A DNA stretch of 7,959 nucleotides from Lachnospiraceae bacterium UBA2868 (GCA_002350465.1 DEEW01000106.1:1-7959), one strand, 5' to 3'; counted from the stretch's first letter, positions 1-7,873 are shown. Notes: a model not told the origin generated them from the letters alone. A program made the numbers and translations.

Positions 1-503
1 AATGTAGCATAGTAAGAAACTGCATCTGTGTTCATGATAAGACGGTCATAAGCGATAACAGGAATTTCTGCTGCCTTAGCTGTCTCAAGAACTGTACCGA
101 GTGACTCACCGTCGATAGAAGCGATAACGAGAACGTCACATCCGCCGTTGATCATGTTCTCAATCTGAGAAACCTGAGTCTGAACGTCGTTTGAAGCGTA
201 CTGAAGGTCAACTTCGTAACCTGCTGCTTCAAGCTGCTCCTGCATGTTAGAACCATCCTGGTTCCATCTCTGAAGGTCCTTAGTAGGCATTGCTACGCCA
301 ACCTTCTTGCCTGCTGTAGCTTCGTCAGCAGCGGGAGCTGCTTCCTCAGTTGCTGCTGCATCGTCTGCAGGTGCTGCTTCCTCGGTTGCTGCAGGTGCTG
401 CTTCTTCAGTTGCAGCAGGTGCTGCAGCAGAAGCGCCACATCCAACAAGAAGAGAAGCTGTCATTGCTGTTGCAAGTAATACTGATAATACTTTTCTAGA
501 CAT
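1..503 (-). CDS. ChvE/multiple-sugar-type ABC transporter substrate-binding lipoprotein (3' end outside window)
   Basis: The first 167 residues of an extracytoplasmic sugar-binding lipoprotein are present; the rest lies beyond the left edge. The ATG at 503 has a strong ribosome site (GGGAGG, 511-516) seven bases upstream. A signal peptide ends in a lipobox (LVGC, Cys22), so the mature protein should be lipid-anchored to the outer face of the membrane. Residues 27-62 are an Ala/Pro/Thr/Glu-rich repeat linker. The periplasmic-binding fold starts near residue 66, with the Arg-Trp pair (R79-W80) and the AYDR motif (152-154) typical of the XylF/ChvE sugar-binding branch. The run from VGVAMPT to AYDRLI looks like ChvE, the binding protein of the multiple-monosaccharide transporter; this is by recognition, not by search. 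Transporter ATPase and permease genes are expected to follow. Codons are more biased to GCA/GCT, CTT and GTT than in the sensor operon, consistent with high expression. The sugar cannot be fixed from this fragment. Confidence 0.9.
   Translation of the reverse strand, partial: MSRKVLSVLLATAMTASLLVGCGASAAAPAATEEAAPAATEEAAPADDAAATEEAAPAADEATAGKKVGVAMPTKDLQRWNQDGSNMQEQLEAAGYEVDLQYASNDVQTQVSQIENMINGGCDVLVIASIDGESLGTVLETAKAAEIPVIAYDRLIMNTDAVSYYAT
318..425 (-). repeat. Ala/Pro/Thr/Glu tandem repeat encoding a lipoprotein linker
   Basis: Four imperfect units with core AAPAATEE (residues 27-34, 35-42, a 12-residue expanded unit 43-54, and a divergent unit 55-62) lie between the lipidated Cys22 and the binding domain. 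The basic DNA period is 24 bases, with synonymous differences between units. It is probably a flexible acidic tether spanning the cell wall side of the membrane. Such linkers can vary in copy number between strains. Confidence 0.8.
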
Positions 504-528
504 TTTTTGTCCTCCCTTAAATTTTCTC

Positions 529-549
529 CGGATGACACTATGTCACCCG
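529..549 (-). promoter_or_regulatory. Hairpin in the leader of the ABC transporter gene
   Basis: On the minus strand CGGGTGACA and TGTCATCCG flank a three-base TAG loop, giving a nine-pair RNA stem that includes one G-U pair. It ends 12 bases before the GGGAGG ribosome site and has no U-run behind it, so it is not a terminator. It could stabilise the 5' end of the mRNA or, as DNA, be a TGACA-N3-TGTCA operator. The role is inferred. Confidence 0.45.
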
Positions 550-588
550 ACAGTTAACACAATATCACGATGCAATCTAGAAAGACTT

Positions 589-614
589 GTTGATTTCTTC
601 ATTTTTTTATCAAC
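589..614 (-). promoter_or_regulatory. Spaced inverted repeat in the ABC transporter upstream region
   Basis: GTTGAT and ATCAAC form perfect six-base arms separated by 14 bases. The site lies 86 bases upstream of the ATG at 503 and just after the terminator of the preceding operon. No convincing -35/-10 pair was found in 504-634, which would fit an activator-dependent promoter. This makes the repeat a candidate site for the adjacent AraC-type regulator. It is AT-rich and could be chance. Confidence 0.25.
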
Positions 615-620
615 CTTTTT

Positions 621-676
621 TGTAAAAAAACAAAACTAGCACAATTTTGTTACAGTATCCGCAAAATTGTGCTAGT
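621..676 (-). terminator. Rho-independent terminator of the ftsH/sensor operon
   Basis: A perfect 15-base-pair stem (662-676 pairing with 635-649) with a 12-base loop (650-661) is followed on the minus strand by a T-rich run, TTTGTTTTTTTACA (634-621). The stem starts 24 bases after the stop codon of the XylF-like gene. It separates the five-gene operon from the ABC transporter gene downstream. The plus-strand side has only a weak T-run, so it is mainly a minus-strand terminator. Confidence 0.9.
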
Positions 677-700
677 CCTTCTTTTATATGATATTGAAAG

Positions 701-1732
701 TCACTGAACATTAAGGTAAATCTCGTTTTTCTGGTGATATTTCCCGGTTATCACTTCATCCATATTGGCCTTTGTTACAGCTATCGGTTCAAGCCTTTCA
801 TAAGGTACGTCATACGTTCCGTCATTAAAAGTGTCCTTGAGTCCGAGTGGAACACCTCCTGCCATGTCAACCGCTCTTTCGGCAGCTTTTATCGCAAGCT
901 TTTCCACCGGCTTGTACACAGTCATATATTGCGTTCCCTCGACTATCCTCTGACATGCCTCAAGATCGGCGTCCTGTCCGACCACACATACTTTTCCGCC
1001 CAGTCTTTTTTCTATAAGAGCCCTTATGGCATGAGCCGCCAGATTATCGTTTCCGCACATTATGGCATCAGGTACCTTTCCTGTCTTAAGGTACTCATCA
1101 GTCACGGTAAATCCGTTTTCCGCAACCCATCCGTTGGAATACTCCGCATAATCTATCTTTATCTTTGTAGTGGAAAGTATCCTTTCGAACCCGTCCTGTA
1201 CCATCTGTACGTTGTAATCGGTAGGCGATCCCTTCACCTGAATGATCGTCCCTTCATTACCTATATATTTCCTTATATATTCCGCCATCAATTCTCCGAC
1301 CTTTTCGTTATCAACCGAAAGGTACAGATCTACATTTGCATTTCTGATGGGCCGGTCATAGGCTATAACTTTTATCCCTTCCTTTTTCGCCGCAGCGACG
1401 GTATCCTTAAGGGCTATATCGTCTATGGCAATCACAACGATGACATCCATTTTCTTGTCGATAAAGTACTGTATCTGTTTTATCTGCTCCTCGACTTCCC
1501 CGTTGGCGTTCTGGACATTTACTTCCGCGCCCAGTTCCTGCGCTTTTGACACAAACAGATCACGTTCTCTCGACCACCTCTCTATAAGAAGGGAATCTAT
1601 GGACAGTCCTATCTGGATGCTGTCATCTTTCTGCTCGGGCTGCGGTGCGTTTTTGGGTGTCGCAGAGGCGCATCCCGTCAATCCCAATACAATTAATGCA
1701 GCTATTGCAATCAGAGTTCTTCTATAGTCCAC
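701..1732 (-). CDS. XylF-like sugar-binding lipoprotein of the sensor operon
   Basis: A 343-residue type I periplasmic binding protein. The signal peptide ends in a lipobox (LTGC, Cys21), followed by a short polar linker and the binding domain from about residue 39. It closely resembles D-xylose-binding protein XylF and keeps, with nearly the same spacing as I recall for E. coli XylF, the residues that line the sugar pocket: ERW (R52), YDR (D126-R127), N174, W202, ND (N228-D229), GQDAD (D254) and VYKP (K274). A xylose-like pentose or related monosaccharide is therefore the likely ligand. The start is GTG at 1732, overlapping the regulator gene by 11 bases, with AAGGAG about ten bases upstream. 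It is the last gene before the terminator, with no transporter subunits in its own operon. It may act as a ligand-binding partner of the kinase (XylFII-like) or as an extra binding protein for the transporter next door. Confidence 0.9.
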   Translation of the reverse strand: MDYRRTLIAIAALIVLGLTGCASATPKNAPQPEQKDDSIQIGLSIDSLLIERWSRERDLFVSKAQELGAEVNVQNANGEVEEQIKQIQYFIDKKMDVIVVIAIDDIALKDTVAAAKKEGIKVIAYDRPIRNANVDLYLSVDNEKVGELMAEYIRKYIGNEGTIIQVKGSPTDYNVQMVQDGFERILSTTKIKIDYAEYSNGWVAENGFTVTDEYLKTGKVPDAIMCGNDNLAAHAIRALIEKRLGGKVCVVGQDADLEACQRIVEGTQYMTVYKPVEKLAIKAAERAVDMAGGVPLGLKDTFNDGTYDVPYERLEPIAVTKANMDEVITGKYHQKNEIYLNVQ

Positions 1733-3332
1733 TTCCAGCTCTCTCCTTGTACTCAGTAGGTGTCATTCCCGTTGCTTTCTTAAAAATTCTTGAGAAGTAA
1801 TTTGGATCCGAGTATCCGCATTCGCTACCGACTTCCTTGATACTCTTTGCAGGATCCTTAAGCAGCTCTTTTGCCTTATCAACTCTCTTTTTCGTAAGAA
1901 ACTCCACAAAGCCTTCTCCGGTTTCCTCTTTGAAGAGCTTGCTGAAATAATAGGAACTGATATTGAGCATTTCGGAAATCTCATTTAATGAAATGTCCTT
2001 TTCCGTATTGTTCTCAATGTACTCAAGTGCCTGCTTTATCAGATAATGTGTGTGGTCACTCGTTCCGGTGGTCATATTGGAAGCTGCGGTCTTCATCTTG
2101 TCGATAAACCATGTTTTTATTTCTTCCATTGAAGACATACCGTTTATGTCAGACAGATAATTCTTGCGGCTCTCGAATTCGTACAGGTGTCCTCCGCTTT
2201 TGTACATATCACTTTCCGCGCGAAGAACGAACTCCAATGATTTTAACTTGATGCTCATAACATCATCGGAATACTTGCCGCTCATCCAGTCAAAAAATCT
2301 GCCGGAACTTAACAGGCACCCGTCCACGTCTCCGTCCCTAAGCTTCTCGAATATTTCGTTCTCGATATCTGAAGGGTAGCTCTCCTCATAGGATACCGCA
2401 ATGGGCAGATCATCAACGTGGGCCACGCTTCCCTTTGTTGAATACAGGGCTTTAAGGGCTTCCTCATATGATTCGTGACAGCTCTTCAGACGCTTTATTC
2501 CGCCTATTCCGATACGGTACTGTATATCCGTGGCATTTCGCATCTCCCTGACAGCAACCCTTGACTTTTCGATAAGATCATCCCTTTCGTTGTACTCCAT
2601 AGACATATCGTTTCTCGGAACAAAAAGAGGTATCTTGTTGGAGCTTATGCTGCCTACAACCGCATCGGGAAAAGTATCCTTTATAATATCCCGTACCTTC
2701 GTATAATAAACAGTCTGTGCCCTCACTGCCGAGCCTACCGCATTTGTCAGATGACTCCCCTGCTGCATATCCCCGAACATTACAGCTGCCATATATCCGT
2801 ATGAGCTGTCTATACCGAGAAGGCTCTTGTAGTTATCTATGTCTTCCTCAAAGGGTTCTTCAAAGATTATGCTGGATATGAATCCGTTTTCAATGATCGG
2901 AACAACCGTTTCAAGGCGCTCTTTTGTCTGAAGATCCTGTCTTCTTTTCTCGCGCCTCATATCAAGCTCTTCTATCCCTTTGTTAATGACATTAACGATA
3001 GATTTCTGATTATAGGGCTTGTTCAGATAATCGATAACGCCGAGGCTGATGGCCTCCTTGGCATAATCAAATTTATCATATGCGGTCAGAACAACAAATA
3101 TAACCGACGGAAGTATGGATCTGATCTCTTTCATTGCCTCGATACCGTTTATTCCCGGCATCTGGATATCCATAAAAATGATATCGGGTCTGAAACGGTC
3201 AGCAACCTCAATCGCCATTCTTCCGGACTTTGCTGTTTCAATCTCAAACTGTGATTCGAAATTTTTGGTTATTATCATCGATAACGAATTGATAACAATT
3301 CCTTCATCGTCAGCCAGTAAAATTCTATACAT
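1722..3332 (-). CDS. YesN-type response regulator with AraC-family DNA-binding domain
   Basis: A 536-residue cytoplasmic regulator. Residues 1-120 form a receiver domain with the acidic pair D8-D9, phospho-acceptor D55 in MDIQMPG, T83 and K105 in the NKPY motif, all intact. The middle part (about 150-420) is the poorly characterised region usual in YesN proteins; it includes the IGIGG...SYEEAL stretch (275-294). Residues 430-530 are an AraC-type domain with two helix-turn-helix units (about 448-470 and 497-520) ending in the family signature around GYSDPNYFSRIFKKATG. The ATG at 3332 has AAAGGTG seven bases upstream and overlaps the kinase stop by eight bases, so the two are almost certainly a cognate pair. 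Its likely target is the sugar ABC transporter promoter in 504-634, inferred from position. It probably activates when phosphorylated. Confidence 0.93.
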   Translation of the reverse strand: MYRILLADDEGIVINSLSMIITKNFESQFEIETAKSGRMAIEVADRFRPDIIFMDIQMPGINGIEAMKEIRSILPSVIFVVLTAYDKFDYAKEAISLGVIDYLNKPYNQKSIVNVINKGIEELDMRREKRRQDLQTKERLETVVPIIENGFISSIIFEEPFEEDIDNYKSLLGIDSSYGYMAAVMFGDMQQGSHLTNAVGSAVRAQTVYYTKVRDIIKDTFPDAVVGSISSNKIPLFVPRNDMSMEYNERDDLIEKSRVAVREMRNATDIQYRIGIGGIKRLKSCHESYEEALKALYSTKGSVAHVDDLPIAVSYEESYPSDIENEIFEKLRDGDVDGCLLSSGRFFDWMSGKYSDDVMSIKLKSLEFVLRAESDMYKSGGHLYEFESRKNYLSDINGMSSMEEIKTWFIDKMKTAASNMTTGTSDHTHYLIKQALEYIENNTEKDISLNEISEMLNISSYYFSKLFKEETGEGFVEFLTKKRVDKAKELLKDPAKSIKEVGSECGYSDPNYFSRIFKKATGMTPTEYKERAGSGL

Positions 3333-4818
3333 GCAGTGGCACCTTTATAATAAATTCCGTTCCTTTGTTCCTACCTTCACTGAAGATCTCCATTACATCA
3401 CTTCTGCCGGTAAATATCTGGAGTCTCTCAATAACGTTTCCAAGACCGATACCGTTGGATGCCGCATGATCCGCCGATACCTCACCCACGGCTTCTCCGG
3501 AGAGTATCCTCTCTATCTGCTCTCTTTCCATACCGATACCGTTATCCTTTATGGACAGAAGAACATATCCATTCTCTTTATAAACCTTAAGGTCAATGTG
3601 TCCTTCCCAGTCGATATCCCTTATGCCGTAATTTACCGCATTTTCAACTATCGGCTGCAGGATCATACTCGGAACACGCACATGGGCAACATCCTCGTCT
3701 ACATCTTTGGAATAATGTATCTCTCCGGTAAACCTTACATTCAGAATGTAAACATATTTATCCACAAGAGCTACTTCTTCTCCGATAGTGGCATCATTAT
3801 TTATCTTCTTAATATTATATCTGAAAAAATCAGCCATGTTCTCAATGAATTCGGTAGTCTTGTCCGCTCCCTCCATCATGGCAAGCTGCTCTCCGGCATT
3901 TAAAGTATTAAACAGGAAATGCGGATTGATCTGGGCCTGAAGAGAACGAAGCTGAACCTCCTTCATTCGGTTTTCCATTACAAGCTCATGTTCTTTGAGC
4001 ATGCTTTCACGCATGACGCTGTCCTTAATCTCGGCAATATATCTCTGGATACTTGCAAGCATCTGCTTAAATGCCTTGGACACTACGCTTATCTCGTCAC
4101 CGCCCTCGGCTACCTGAACATTCACATCAAAGTTTCCTTCTGCAACTTCATTTGCAGCCTGTGACAGGTCTATTAGAGGAAGTGTCATACTCTTTGTCAT
4201 GAGAAACACGACAATAACATTTACAAATCCTATAAAAAACAGAATAAGTATCGTTATCATTTCCATGTATCTAAGAGACGACAGCAGAATGCTGTAATCG
4301 GATGTATTTTTCTTGAACTGGTTGTTGTTAAGAGAGTAGATGCATGTCTGAAGATCGGAATACATTTCAACGGTTTCTTCGTAGGAGGACTTGTATTTTT
4401 CAATATTTCTTCCACGTTTTGCGGTTATTGTCTCCCCGGCCGTCCTGAGATATTTTTCCGACTGATGAACTATGTTTTCCTGCATGGCATAGACGGCGGT
4501 TCCCGAGTTTTTAAGATCAAGTGTGGCCAGTCCGTTTCTGTAATCCTGTTCAGCCTTATAATAATCGTTAAGTGCGCTTGTTCCCTTACTTTCCAGATAC
4601 TCCCTCATGGAATTCTGCAAGACGGTAAGGTTGTCGGACAGCTCATTAAGGCTTACGTTTACGACATAGATCTCATCAACCCTTTCGATCATCGTATTTA
4701 TACTTATGTACATATAAATATTGACAGCAAGGATAAGTATGACCGGAATGATAAAAGCGACCAGCATCTTGGATCTTACCGAAGCGTTATTCCATTTTCT
4801 TCTGATCGCTCCGGTCAT
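3325..4818 (-). CDS. LytS/YesM-type sensor histidine kinase
   Basis: A 497-residue membrane kinase (numbering from ATG 4818). TM1 (about 18-40) and TM2 (about 185-207) enclose a mainly helical extracytoplasmic domain of roughly 145 residues with no obvious small-molecule pocket. A HAMP linker (206-258) and a charged coiled coil lead to the His_kinase domain, with phospho-acceptor H300 in INPHFLFNTLN. The ATPase domain has the N box (N393, N396), the DNGIGM box (D425) and the glycine-rich NGIGLGN loop. All catalytic motifs are intact. A GTG at 4824 would add two residues and overlap the previous stop as GTGA; I prefer the ATG because GGAG sits five bases upstream of it. The helical sensor domain between two genes for binding proteins suggests it senses a binding protein rather than free sugar, as in the LytS of XylFII-LytS. 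Confidence 0.93.
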   Translation of the reverse strand: MTGAIRRKWNNASVRSKMLVAFIIPVILILAVNIYMYISINTMIERVDEIYVVNVSLNELSDNLTVLQNSMREYLESKGTSALNDYYKAEQDYRNGLATLDLKNSGTAVYAMQENIVHQSEKYLRTAGETITAKRGRNIEKYKSSYEETVEMYSDLQTCIYSLNNNQFKKNTSDYSILLSSLRYMEMITILILFFIGFVNVIVVFLMTKSMTLPLIDLSQAANEVAEGNFDVNVQVAEGGDEISVVSKAFKQMLASIQRYIAEIKDSVMRESMLKEHELVMENRMKEVQLRSLQAQINPHFLFNTLNAGEQLAMMEGADKTTEFIENMADFFRYNIKKINNDATIGEEVALVDKYVYILNVRFTGEIHYSKDVDEDVAHVRVPSMILQPIVENAVNYGIRDIDWEGHIDLKVYKENGYVLLSIKDNGIGMEREQIERILSGEAVGEVSADHAASNGIGLGNVIERLQIFTGRSDVMEIFSEGRNKGTEFIIKVPLHV

Positions 4819-4820
4819 TA

Positions 4821-5888
4821 TCACTCCGTCCTGTCCGCTTTTTCGCTTATCATATTATGTGCCTTGTTCTGGTCCACAACTTCAACCCCTACCGGCAGAT
4901 ATGAGTTGGTGTAACCCATATTGTTGTACTCATACAATGCCTGAATACATGATTTTCCCATCTCCTGCGTATCAACCGAAATTGTGGAAAAGATGACCTG
5001 CTTATCAACAGCATCAAGAATCGTATCATTCGCAAAGTATCCTATTATCTGGATCTCTCCCACCAGATTATAGTCAACAACAGCCTGATATGCACAACGG
5101 GTATATACGCTGTTGACGCACAGCATTATGTCCGGAAGGTTTTCTTTCTCCAGAAATATGTTTCTGATACTCTCTTCCGCACTGAATATATCTTCCGCCT
5201 CTATTCTTGTTACAACTATCTCCGGAAGAAACTCCTCCTCGTTCTTTTCGCGAAGATAGTCCTCAATTGCCATAACTATAAGGTTTGAAGCCCCCTCCGA
5301 CATATCCGTATCAACCAGTATATCGATGGATGTTTCTTCCATGTTTGCAGTATCGACAAGCTTTTCAACCTGTGTTGCATACATCTGGCCAAGCTCATAA
5401 TAATTAAGGCCGACATAGCATTGACGTTTTGATTTTTCAACATCATTCTGGAGAACAACGACGCCTGTTCCATTATCGGCTGCACTGTCGATCAGATCAG
5501 CCACTTTGTCGCTTACCGCCCCGGAGTATACTATTCCGTCCACCCCGGAATTAACTGCTATACGCAGAATATCTTCCGTGGAATATTCTCTTCCGAGATT
5601 GTTGCCTATATCTTCAAGATAAATATTGTACTCTCTTGCTTGCTCATCTGCCGCATCAAAAACTTCCTGCCAGAAATCACTGTCCGAGTCCTCAACAACA
5701 AAAGCATAGTGAAGATCATACTCCATCGTCTGCTCCTGCTCCACATTTCTGATCATTTTAGTGATAACACGAAAAATAATCCCCGTGACAACCGCTGCAA
5801 CGATCATGATCACAGTTCCGACTATCATAAATCTGTATGATCTGTTAGAGTAACTCTCCCCGTTTGGTTCCTTCTTATCAAAAATCAT
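4821..5888 (-). CDS. Membrane-anchored periplasmic-binding-protein-like sugar sensor
   Basis: A 355-residue protein with a short basic cytoplasmic N-terminus, one uncleaved-looking transmembrane helix (about 20-42) and an extracytoplasmic type I periplasmic-binding fold (about 58-345) of the RbsB/Peripla_BP_4 type. There is no lipobox. Family-like landmarks include FWQEV (72-76), GVDGIVYSG (115-123), LQND (146-149), IMLCVNS (254-260) and IIGYFAND (281-288). The ERW, YDR and GQDAD motifs of XylF are absent, so its ligand, if any, differs from that of the lipoprotein at 701-1732. A fixed anchor suits signalling better than transport. The start ATG overlaps the ftsH stop as ATGA and has no good ribosome site (nearest AAAGG about 21 bases upstream), so translation is probably coupled to ftsH. 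It lies immediately before the kinase gene, suggesting it presents ligand state to the kinase. Function is inferred from context. Confidence 0.85.
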   Translation of the reverse strand: MIFDKKEPNGESYSNRSYRFMIVGTVIMIVAAVVTGIIFRVITKMIRNVEQEQTMEYDLHYAFVVEDSDSDFWQEVFDAADEQAREYNIYLEDIGNNLGREYSTEDILRIAVNSGVDGIVYSGAVSDKVADLIDSAADNGTGVVVLQNDVEKSKRQCYVGLNYYELGQMYATQVEKLVDTANMEETSIDILVDTDMSEGASNLIVMAIEDYLREKNEEEFLPEIVVTRIEAEDIFSAEESIRNIFLEKENLPDIMLCVNSVYTRCAYQAVVDYNLVGEIQIIGYFANDTILDAVDKQVIFSTISVDTQEMGKSCIQALYEYNNMGYTNSYLPVGVEVVDQNKAHNMISEKADRTE

Positions 5889-7873
5889 ACTGTCGCGTCT
5901 ACTATCGTACCTTTATGTGTGTTCTCATGATATTCCCGAACTGTATCCTCCGTCAGGACTTCATCCGGGCCGGTTTTGTCTTCGGTGGTGTCTCCTTCCG
6001 GCTCATCTTCGGATTTCTCCTCTTCAGGATATTTGGTTCTGAATATTTCCATAAACTGTTTGCCGGTTATACTTTCCTTCTCAAGAAGATATTCCGCCAG
6101 CCTGTCAAGAAGATCCCTGTTTTCGTTAAGAAGACGCTTCGCTTCCTCATACGCCTCCGACAGTATCCTCATAACTTCTTCATCAACACCGGCCGCAGTT
6201 TCATCTGCACATTCCATTACCATGCGTCCGCTTAAATATCTGTCCTCTACACTTTCAAGCTTGATAAGTCCGAACCTCTCCGACATACCGAATCGCGTGA
6301 CCATAGCTCTTGCAAGTGATGTAGCCTTTTCTATATCATTGCTCGCTCCGTTCGTAATAGAAGCAAATATCAGTTCCTCGGCTGCACGTCCGGCAAGAGC
6401 GGTAACTATCTGTTCATAAAGCTCTTCTTTTGACTCCAGATGCTTTTCCTCTTCCGGAACATACCATGCATATCCGAGAGCGCCCATTGTCCTCGGTACT
6501 ATGGTGATCTTCTGGATGGGATCCGTATTTTTCTGAAGTGCGGAAGCAAGTGCATGTCCTATTTCATGATACGATACGATCTTGCGCTCTTTCTTGGTCA
6601 TTATCCGGTCTTTCTTCTCTTTACCCATCATAACAACTTCGATGGCCTCAAGGAGATCCTTCTGGTTGACCGCTTCTCTGCCGCTCTTTACGGCATTTAT
6701 CGCAGCCTCGTTTACCATATTGGCAAGGTCGGATCCAACTGCTCCTGCCGTAGCAAGTGCGATCTCATCAAAATCTACCGAATCATCAAGAAGAACATCC
6801 TTCGAGTGAACCTTAAGCGTCTCTTTACGTCCCTTAAGATCAGGTTTGTCAACGATTATCCTTCTGTCAAAACGTCCGGGACGCAGAAGCGCTTTATCAA
6901 GTATTTCCGGTCTGTTTGTTGCGGCAAGTATCATTATACCCTTTGCACTGTCAAAACCGTCCATTTCCGACAGAAGCTGGTTAAGGGTCTGTTCTCTTTC
7001 GTCATTTCCTCCGCCGTAACGCGAATCCCTTGATTTTCCGATGGCATCAATCTCATCTATGAATATTATGCAGGGAGCGTTCTTCTGTGCATCCCTGAAC
7101 AGATCCCTTACTCTTGATGCACCGACACCTACATACATCTCTACAAAATCCGAGCCAGCAAGAGAAAAGAAAGGAACGTGGGCTTCACCTGCAACCGCCT
7201 TGGCAAGAAGTGTCTTACCTGTTCCGGGAGGTCCCACAAGAAGCGCACCCTTCGGAAGCTTGGCACCGATCTTGACATACTTTCCGGGATTATGGAGAAA
7301 ATCAACAACCTCCTGTAATGACTCTTTGGCCTCATCCTGTCCGGCAACATCCTTGAATGTAACACCCGTCTCCTTCTGGACGTACATCTTGGCATTGCTC
7401 TTTCCGACTCCCATTATTCCGCCGCCGCCCATTCTTCTCATAAAGAAGCTGATGATAAGCCAGAAGATCAGTATCGGCAATATATATGACAGTACAAAAG
7501 AGAGGATCATGGATGATGAATCCGACTCTTTTTGCTCAAACTTTACTCCGGCCTTAAGAAGTCTGTCCGGAAGAGAATCGTCATATACCGGAATCGTATA
7601 ATACTTCATCGGAACATACACATTTTCCTGTCCCTTCGGTATTATCGTTATCTCGTCATTTCCGATTACAACGCTTTCGACTTCTCCGTTTTCAACTTTC
7701 TCGATGAATGCATCGTATGTTATCTTCTGGTTTGTCGCACTGGAAAACATGGTTCTCATGTACGAAAGTATGACAAACAACACAACCGATACAACGATGA
7801 TTATCAAAAGCATCTGCTGGTTTTGTTTTTTATTTTTATTGTTATTTCCCGAATTATTATTCTGGTTATCCAT
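5885..7873 (-). CDS. ftsH: ATP-dependent membrane zinc metalloprotease FtsH
   Basis: A complete 662-residue FtsH, a hexameric membrane protease that unfolds and degrades membrane and some soluble proteins. Order: Asn/Lys-rich N-terminus, TM1 (about 21-39), small extracytoplasmic domain, TM2 (about 121-145), Gly-rich linker, AAA+ domain with Walker A GPPGTGKT (214-221), pore motif MYVG (246-249), Walker B FIDEID (D273, E274), and the second region of homology with arginine fingers in RPGRFDR (331-337). The protease domain has zinc motif HEIGH (H436, E437, H440) and the third ligand D513 in GASND. Residues 616-662 are an acidic, low-complexity tail. Tyr in the pore (usually Phe) and Ile in HEIGH (Ala in E. 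coli) do not remove catalytic residues. The ATG has AAGGAG about seven bases upstream. It leads the sugar-sensing operon, an unusual neighbourhood; it may be a paralogue of a housekeeping FtsH elsewhere. Confidence 0.96.
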   Translation of the reverse strand: MDNQNNNSGNNNKNKKQNQQMLLIIIVVSVVLFVILSYMRTMFSSATNQKITYDAFIEKVENGEVESVVIGNDEITIIPKGQENVYVPMKYYTIPVYDDSLPDRLLKAGVKFEQKESDSSSMILSFVLSYILPILIFWLIISFFMRRMGGGGIMGVGKSNAKMYVQKETGVTFKDVAGQDEAKESLQEVVDFLHNPGKYVKIGAKLPKGALLVGPPGTGKTLLAKAVAGEAHVPFFSLAGSDFVEMYVGVGASRVRDLFRDAQKNAPCIIFIDEIDAIGKSRDSRYGGGNDEREQTLNQLLSEMDGFDSAKGIMILAATNRPEILDKALLRPGRFDRRIIVDKPDLKGRKETLKVHSKDVLLDDSVDFDEIALATAGAVGSDLANMVNEAAINAVKSGREAVNQKDLLEAIEVVMMGKEKKDRIMTKKERKIVSYHEIGHALASALQKNTDPIQKITIVPRTMGALGYAWYVPEEEKHLESKEELYEQIVTALAGRAAEELIFASITNGASNDIEKATSLARAMVTRFGMSERFGLIKLESVEDRYLSGRMVMECADETAAGVDEEVMRILSEAYEEAKRLLNENRDLLDRLAEYLLEKESITGKQFMEIFRTKYPEEEKSEDEPEGDTTEDKTGPDEVLTEDTVREYHENTHKGTIVDATV

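Noticed and set aside
1..503. Truncated or broken transporter gene
   Set aside because: The frame is open to the left window edge and the protein is simply cut by the window; there is no frameshift or early stop.
529..549. Leader hairpin as an intrinsic terminator or attenuator
   Set aside because: No T-run follows on the minus strand and no competing alternative stem was found, so attenuation is not supported.
504..634. Sigma-A promoter for the ChvE-like gene, e.g. TTGATA, TTGCAT or TATTGT boxes
   Set aside because: No pairing of -35 and -10-like boxes had a 16-18 base spacer with good matches on both sides.
307..639. Plus-strand open frame of 110 codons, Ala/Ser-rich
   Set aside because: It is the antisense of the Ala/Pro/Glu linker and leader of the ChvE-like gene; it runs through the terminator and has no ribosome site or family resemblance.
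734..1549. Plus-strand open frame of 271 codons
   Set aside because: Antisense to the XylF-like gene, whose minus-strand product is a clear family member. The plus product has no recognisable domain.
3115..3903. Plus-strand open frame of 262 codons spanning the kinase/regulator junction
   Set aside because: Both minus-strand products covering it have intact family motifs; the plus-strand translation is unlike any known protein I recognise.
6554..6568. HEIGH instead of HEAGH as a sign of an inactive FtsH protease
   Set aside because: Both histidines and the glutamate are present, as is the third ligand Asp513; the changed residue is not a zinc ligand.
6440..7601. Long plus-strand open frames opposite ftsH (6440-7033 and 7041-7601)
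   Set aside because: Shadows of the conserved AAA+ and protease coding sequence; no start signals or domain content.
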